A DNA stretch of 6,703 nucleotides from UBA8290 sp964230965. Lineage in GTDB: Bacteria; Bacillota_I; Bacilli_A; Acholeplasmatales; Acholeplasmataceae. The first letter of the stretch is position 1, and each line of letters begins with the position of its first letter. The position numbers and the translations under genes are program-made. Location: NCBI GenBank assembly GCA_964230965.1, contig CAXRJA010000030.1:1-6703 (forward strand). The letters run 5' to 3'. Of the stretch, positions 5,611-6,703 are shown in pieces. The notes beneath the pieces are model-generated. The model made no database searches. It worked only from the letters and a program-made list of their open reading frames with translations, and was not told where the DNA came from.

Positions 5611-6703
5611 ATGTCAGATCAACCTATTTTCAATATCATTAATGAAGAATATCAAAGACAAACCAAACACATTGAACTCATCGCTTCAGAAAACTATACA
5701 TCTGAAGATGTCATGAAAGCTCAAGGATCGATTTTAACAAACAAATATGCTGAGGGTTATCCAGGAGATCGCTATTATGGCGGCTGTGAAGTTGTTGATA
5801 AAATTGAAGACTTAGCAATTCAAAGATTAAAATCACTATTTAACGCAAAGTATGCAAATGTACAACCGCACTCTGGATCTCAAGCAAATGCCGCTGTTTT
5901 TCAAGCACTTTTAAAACCTGGCGATAAAATACTCTCCTTATCACTGAACGAAGGGGGACATTTAACACATGGATATCCTCTTAATTTTTCTGGTAAAGTG
6001 TACCAAAGTTTTCATTATTCACTAGACCCTAAAACTGAAATGCTAGACTATGATGAGATATTAAACATTGCAAAAATTGTCAGACCCAAGTTGATCATTA
6101 CAGGGTATTCATCATATTCGAGATTCATTGACTTTGAAAAATTTAGATCGATTGCGGATGAAGTAGGTGCGTATCTTCATGCTGATATTGCACACATATC
6201 AGGTTTGGTTGCTGCGAACTTACACCCTTCTCCACTTCCGTATGCGCATGTGGTTACGTCAACAACCCATAAAACACTTAGAGGACCTAGAGGCGGCATC
6301 ATCATGACAAATGATGATATGGTTGCTAAAAAGGTAGACAAATCTGTGTTTCCGGGAATGCAAGGTGGACCATTAATGCATGTCATCGCTGGAAAAGCAA
6401 TTGCATTTTTAGAGGCATCGAAACCAGAATTTAAAGCGTATCAACAACAAGTGTTAAACAATGCTAAAGCACTTGCTCAAGCGTTTAAAAAACTAGGATA
6501 TAGAGTAATAAGTGGTGATACAGATAATCATTTACTTGTAATAGATGTTTATGAGAAATATCAAATAACTGGGCTCGAGGCTCAAAAAACGTTAGATTCA
6601 ATATACATTACTACGAACAAAAATAACATTCCTTTTGATAGGCAAAAACCTAAATATGGAAGCGGATTAAGACTAGGGACGCCAGCAGTTACAACACGAG
6701 GCA
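5611..6703 (+). CDS. glyA: Serine hydroxymethyltransferase, 3' end outside window
   Basis: GlyA (EC 2.1.2.1) is a PLP enzyme that converts serine and THF to glycine and 5,10-methylene-THF, the main entry of one-carbon units and the substrate for FolD. The frame has 364 codons without a stop and runs off the window in LGTPAVTTRG; the usual length of about 410-420 means some 50 residues are missing. Seen in order: ELIASENYTS at 22-31, NKYAEGYPGDRYYGG at 44-58 (Glu48, Tyr56), HSGSQAN at 87-93, GGHLTHG at 115-121, DIAHISGLVA at 192-201 (Asp192, His195), and the PLP lysine in TTHKTLRGPRGG (Lys221, codon at 6271). SGDTDNHL and the substrate-binding Arg354 in SGLRLGTPA follow. The segment before GGHLTHG reads SLNE where many bacterial enzymes have DLxHG-type residues, a mild difference. 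It has its own promoter after a terminator, so it is probably a separate unit from fhs-folD. Confidence 0.97.
   Translation, partial: MSDQPIFNIINEEYQRQTKHIELIASENYTSEDVMKAQGSILTNKYAEGYPGDRYYGGCEVVDKIEDLAIQRLKSLFNAKYANVQPHSGSQANAAVFQALLKPGDKILSLSLNEGGHLTHGYPLNFSGKVYQSFHYSLDPKTEMLDYDEILNIAKIVRPKLIITGYSSYSRFIDFEKFRSIADEVGAYLHADIAHISGLVAANLHPSPLPYAHVVTSTTHKTLRGPRGGIIMTNDDMVAKKVDKSVFPGMQGGPLMHVIAGKAIAFLEASKPEFKAYQQQVLNNAKALAQAFKKLGYRVISGDTDNHLLVIDVYEKYQITGLEAQKTLDSIYITTNKNNIPFDRQKPKYGSGLRLGTPAVTTRG

Overview
The window is a compact stretch of ordinary bacterial housekeeping genes, all on the + strand. It is AT-rich. Tryptophan is encoded by TGG, and TGA is used as a real stop codon: both fhs and folD end in TGA. 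This rules out the Mycoplasma/Spiroplasma code in which TGA means Trp. AT richness, standard stops, short gaps, strong Shine-Dalgarno sites and Firmicutes-like protein sequences suggest a low-GC Firmicute or an Acholeplasma/Izemoplasma-type mollicute. That placement is inference and was not checked by search.

Layout: (1) Bases 1-1813 are the C-terminal part (about 603 codons) of the transcription-repair coupling factor Mfd; its N-terminal half lies before the window. (2) 1835-3436 is fhs, formate-tetrahydrofolate ligase. (3) 3426-4277 is folD, methylene-THF dehydrogenase/cyclohydrolase, overlapping the end of fhs by 11 nt. (4) 4285-4815 is ppa, a family I inorganic pyrophosphatase. (5) 4828-5547 is a YebC/TACO1-family gene of the YeeI/YeeN (type II) branch. 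(6) A short intrinsic terminator at 5546-5569 closes this run, and its base includes part of the yebC stop codon. (7) An extended -10 promoter at 5576-5584 follows at once and drives glyA (5611 to beyond the window end), serine hydroxymethyltransferase, which is cut off by the window edge.

mfd-fhs-folD-ppa-yebC have gaps of 21, -11, 7 and 12 nt with no visible terminator between them, so they look like one transcript. glyA looks like a separate unit. Fhs, FolD and GlyA together form the one-carbon core: Fhs joins formate to THF to make 10-formyl-THF, FolD interconverts this with 5,10-methylene-THF, and GlyA exchanges that one-carbon unit between serine and glycine. Mfd, Ppa and YebC serve DNA repair, pyrophosphate removal and translation or regulation.

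I found no mobile element, CRISPR array, RNA gene, riboswitch or new defence or biosynthetic system. The points worth a second look are small: a divergent folate pocket in Fhs, the fused terminator-promoter between yebC and glyA, and three start sites that a simple longest-reading-frame call would place wrongly.
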